Source of the DNA: an uncultured Lachnospiraceae bacterium
GTDB lineage: Bacteria > Bacillota_A > Clostridia > Lachnospirales > Lachnospiraceae
Assembly (NCBI GenBank): GCA_946613735.1
Contig: CAMOFS010000049.1
Location: forward strand, 1 to 8,460
DNA: 8,460 nucleotides
Direction of reading: 5' to 3'
How positions within the stretch are numbered: position 1 is the stretch's first letter; every line of letters starts with the position of its first letter. The translations under genes were made by a program, and so were the position numbers. The notes beneath the pieces were generated by a model. The model was not told the DNA's origin. It made no database searches and saw only the letters and a program-made list of their open reading frames with translations. Positions 6,706 through 8,460 of the stretch are shown one piece after another.

Positions 6706-7560
6706 TTATTCGTGTTTCTCCGGCCTCTCCCCTATAAATATGGGATGTCCGATCTTTTGTGGCATAAGCTTTTCGATGAGAGCAAGGGAATGGATGTTAT
6801 GCCGGTCTATGATCACCGTATCTCCGGGATCATAGATATCCCCTGCAAATTCCAGAGTGTGTGAAATGAGCTGCGGCATGATCTTAGCATAATCCGTGCC
6901 CCAGGCTGTCATAAGCTCGGGTCTTAGATTATTGCCTGCGCTTCTGTGGATCAGCATGACGCCCCGGACCTCTCCATCCTCTTCATAATAGCATGATACT
7001 TCATTGTCAAAAAAGTCCCTGGGTAAAAAAGCAAGGTCTTCACAGAGTCCAAACAGGTTTTTAAAAAGCATCTCTCTTATCATCCTGTTGTATCCGATAT
7101 CCGTCATATCTAAAAGCGGATGGATGCTTTTTAGCCTCTTTTTTAATGCAAGAACCGGCATCGCTCTCAGTACCGAAAGCCGGGTAGTGACTATATCATC
7201 CTCTCCAAGGGACACCTTAAAGCCTGCCTTTTTAAGCGCCTTTTTCTCGTCAGCATGATCCCTGGCATAGATGCGTACTTTCGAAAGCGATACATCCTCA
7301 TCTGCCATATGTTTTTTATATTCGGAGAATAAAAGCTCATTGGCCTTATCATCTCCTCCTCTAAAATGAAAGATCAGACTTTCCATGGGAGCTTTTTGTA
7401 TGATGTTCTTTTGTTCCCATAAAAGCGAGGCCACAGCTACATCACCATCCTCCACCACCAGTCCGTGGGAAAAGGGACGCATCGTCCTTTCCGCAAGATC
7501 GGCTGTCAGATGATCTGTGTAGCCTGTAATGTTATCTTTATCTAATACTATGGTTTTCAT
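6706..7560 (-). CDS. Divergent GNAT-like protein, 284 aa (paralog of the gene at 2838-3686)
   Basis: This protein aligns without gaps to the 282-aa product of 2838-3686 over nearly its whole length. CEDLAFLPR falls at 173-181, NEVSCY at 186-191, IDRHN at 251-255 and a GERPE end at the same place. The N-terminal hairpin SHGLVVEDGDVAVASLLW (31-48) also matches. As in its paralog, the usual acetyl-CoA loop R-x-x-G is not present in the first domain (FHFRGGDDKANELLF), so catalysis is doubtful. The C-terminal DRHNIHSLALIEKLMP block resembles GNAT motif B. The start is taken at the ATG at 7560, because AAGGA (7568-7572) lies 9 nt upstream and the paralog begins at the same residue (MKVTEL versus MKTIVL). 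A TTG seven codons further upstream would include the ribosome binding site in the coding region. The gene converges on the calpain-like gene across the repeat island. The function is unknown. Confidence 0.72.
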   Translation of the reverse strand: MKTIVLDKDNITGYTDHLTADLAERTMRPFSHGLVVEDGDVAVASLLWEQKNIIQKAPMESLIFHFRGGDDKANELLFSEYKKHMADEDVSLSKVRIYARDHADEKKALKKAGFKVSLGEDDIVTTRLSVLRAMPVLALKKRLKSIHPLLDMTDIGYNRMIREMLFKNLFGLCEDLAFLPRDFFDNEVSCYYEEDGEVRGVMLIHRSAGNNLRPELMTAWGTDYAKIMPQLISHTLEFAGDIYDPGDTVIIDRHNIHSLALIEKLMPQKIGHPIFIGERPEKHE

Positions 7561-7567
7561 TACTTGT

Positions 7568-7572
7568 TTTCC
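7568..7572 (-). promoter_or_regulatory. Ribosome binding site (AAGGA) for the leftward GNAT-like gene
   Basis: Reading leftward, AAGGA precedes the ATG at 7560 by 9 nt. It favours this ATG over the in-frame TTG at 7581. Confidence 0.6.
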
Positions 7573-7601
7573 TTGATGCAAAGCAAAAACTATTGTATCA
7601 T
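7573..7601 (+). promoter_or_regulatory. Rightward promoter TTGATG-17 bp-TATCAT
   Basis: TTGATG at 7573-7578 (four of six -35 bases) is separated by exactly 17 bp from TATCAT at 7596-7601 (five of six -10 bases). Transcription would start near 7608, giving a short leader of about 15 nt that includes the GGAGG before the ATG at 7623. It overlaps the leftward promoter, so the two genes may compete for RNA polymerase. Confidence 0.5.
7592..7600 (-). promoter_or_regulatory. Leftward extended -10 promoter (TGATACAAT)
   Basis: Read on the minus strand, this is TGnTACAAT, a five-of-six -10 hexamer with the TG extension. No good -35 is seen 16-18 bp further upstream. The start point would be near 7585, about 25 nt before the leftward ATG at 7560. 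It shares bases with the rightward -10. Confidence 0.5.
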
Positions 7602-7612
7602 AAGCATATCTT

Positions 7613-7617
7613 GGAGG
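7613..7617 (+). promoter_or_regulatory. Ribosome binding site (GGAGG) setting the start at 7623
   Basis: GGAGG ends 5 nt before the ATG at 7623. An in-frame TTG at 7593 also exists, but it lies in the promoter -10 region and upstream of this site, so 7623 is the better start. Confidence 0.75.
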
Positions 7618-7622
7618 TGCGT

Positions 7623-8024
7623 ATGCTTATTTTTACCATGACAAAAGGCGAGGTTTCGGCATTTGAGGATCTTATGCCAAAGCACATATTTGATCAGGTG
7701 GGTACCACGGGTTACTTCACCACTGCGGCTGTCGATGATGAGGGCTATCCTCTTGGCGTGCTGCAGTTTTATGTGGATGGTAACCCCGAAAACATATATC
7801 TTGCTTTTCTCAAATGGATATATGTGATCCCCGAGGCAAGGGGGGAAAGCATAGCCTGGCAGCTTCACGATACCTACAAAAACACCCTTTTAGAGACAAA
7901 GATCCCGATATCCGAGGTCGTACTCTCAGATGATATGTCGGCAGATACCCGTGATTTTTTGCTGGCCCTTGGCTACAAGTCCTTAGGTGAGGGCAGGTTT
8001 ATACTCAATATTCCCCGCCCATGA
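7623..8024 (+). CDS. Single-domain GNAT-like protein, 133 aa
   Basis: This short protein resembles the N-terminal domain of the 289-aa protein at 1931-2800. VDDEGYPLGVLQF (37-49) matches the hairpin there, and FLKWIYVIPEARGESIAWQL (62-81) occupies the motif A position. The R/Q-x-x-G-x-G/A loop is altered to E-A-R-G-E-S, so the Gly is kept while the leading Arg/Gln and final Gly/Ala are not. LALGYKSLGEGRF (114-126) corresponds to the motif B 'LGF' end. It is about the length of one GNAT domain, so it is either a complete single-domain enzyme with a weakened cofactor site or a protein that uses the fold for binding. It is transcribed divergently from the 284-aa paralog, and its 3' end overlaps the convergent gene at the right edge by 20 bp. 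The substrate is unknown. Confidence 0.68.
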   Translation: MLIFTMTKGEVSAFEDLMPKHIFDQVGTTGYFTTAAVDDEGYPLGVLQFYVDGNPENIYLAFLKWIYVIPEARGESIAWQLHDTYKNTLLETKIPISEVVLSDDMSADTRDFLLALGYKSLGEGRFILNIPRP

Positions 8025-8460
8025 TCCCCGTCATAAGATAAGACATTTTTTCTATATCCGGGGTTTTATCAAGAGCTCTTGACGCCATCTCCCTCTCCTT
8101 CTCCGAGGCAAACCTATTGTTAACCACATCCAAAAGAGCATTCCGGGCACGGGAGTCATTTTTTACATTGCGTTCAAGTCTTTTTAAGCTCTCTTTCCAC
8201 TCCTCATCATTTTTAGGGAATTTTGACTGAAAAGTATTATTCCCCACCCTGTCATTATCCTCTCTCTGCATCTGACTGCGGATTACTCTCTGAACCCCCT
8301 TCAAACGGCTAACAAGCGCTTTCCTCTCTTTTTTATCCAGGATGTCAAGCATCCGGTATTCCAGCTCCTCGGGCTTCATATTTACAATAAACTGTGCCAG
8401 CGTATTATCAATAGCCGGCATCTGCATATGCCCGAATTTATCCTCAATGGATCTGACCGG
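8005..8460 (-). CDS. C-terminal part of an unrecognised helix-rich protein, 5' end outside the window
   Basis: The frame is open from the window's right edge to the TGA at 8005-8007, giving 151 visible residues. An ATG at 8427 exists, but the frame continues upstream through it (reading PVRSIEDKFGH just before), no clear Shine-Dalgarno precedes it, and the true start is probably outside. The sequence is rich in Lys, Arg, Glu, Asp and Leu, looks almost wholly alpha-helical, and has no signal peptide, membrane helix or motif that I recognise. It converges on the 133-aa GNAT-like gene and shares 20 bp with it, so neither gene has room for a terminator between them. It may belong to the same accessory locus, but nothing in the visible part proves that. 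Confidence 0.6.
   Translation of the reverse strand, partial: PVRSIEDKFGHMQMPAIDNTLAQFIVNMKPEELEYRMLDILDKKERKALVSRLKGVQRVIRSQMQREDNDRVGNNTFQSKFPKNDEEWKESLKRLERNVKNDSRARNALLDVVNNRFASEKEREMASRALDKTPDIEKMSYLMTGIMGGEY

Noticed and set aside
7590..7868. Leftward open frame opposite the 133-aa GNAT-like gene
   Set aside because: It is antisense to a gene with good ribosome binding site and family resemblance; its protein has no recognisable features.

Overview
The window looks like a chromosomal segment from a Gram-positive anaerobe of the class Clostridia, most plausibly the Lachnospiraceae. This is inferred from strong AGGAGG-type ribosome binding sites before nearly every gene, moderate GC content, a clostridial-style metal ECF transporter and clostridial-looking protein sequences. 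It cannot be proven from the sequence alone.

Bases 1-1852 hold the end of a nickel/cobalt energy-coupling-factor (ECF) transporter operon: the PDGLE-domain tail of the substrate-binding membrane component (cut by the window edge), the transmembrane coupling protein CbiQ and one ATPase, CbiO. The genes overlap or nearly touch and form a conventional uptake operon.

Bases 1853-6540 hold a second likely operon, headed by an extended -10 promoter at about 1875-1883. It contains two GNAT-like proteins (289 and 282 aa), a small acidic YbjN-like protein (176 aa) and a 762-aa calpain-like cysteine protease. The protease keeps the whole Cys/His/Asn triad but carries a Thr-rich repeat near its N terminus and a large AT-rich insertion between Cys and His. 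The last two genes are 3 bp apart, and the protease's Shine-Dalgarno lies inside the YbjN-like gene, so they look translationally coupled.

Bases 6541-6705 are a non-coding repeat island between convergent genes. A 26-bp imperfect inverted repeat is flanked by three 19-bp direct repeats on the left and three 20-bp direct repeats on the right, and each set repeats the outer end of its own arm.

Bases 6706-8024 hold two more GNAT-like genes, transcribed divergently from a 62-bp region with face-to-face promoters. The leftward one is a close, gap-free paralog of the 282-aa protein across the repeat island. The rightward one is a single-domain protein related to the N-terminal half of the 289-aa protein. 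At the right edge a leftward, helix-rich protein of unknown function enters from outside and its 3' end overlaps the last GNAT-like gene by 20 bp.

The part that stands out is the accessory locus at about 1.9-8.0 kb: a calpain-like protease with a YbjN/secretion-chaperone-like partner, embedded among four divergent acetyltransferase-fold proteins. Its function is not established. Effector plus chaperone, and regulated intracellular protease, are the two readings I consider most reasonable.
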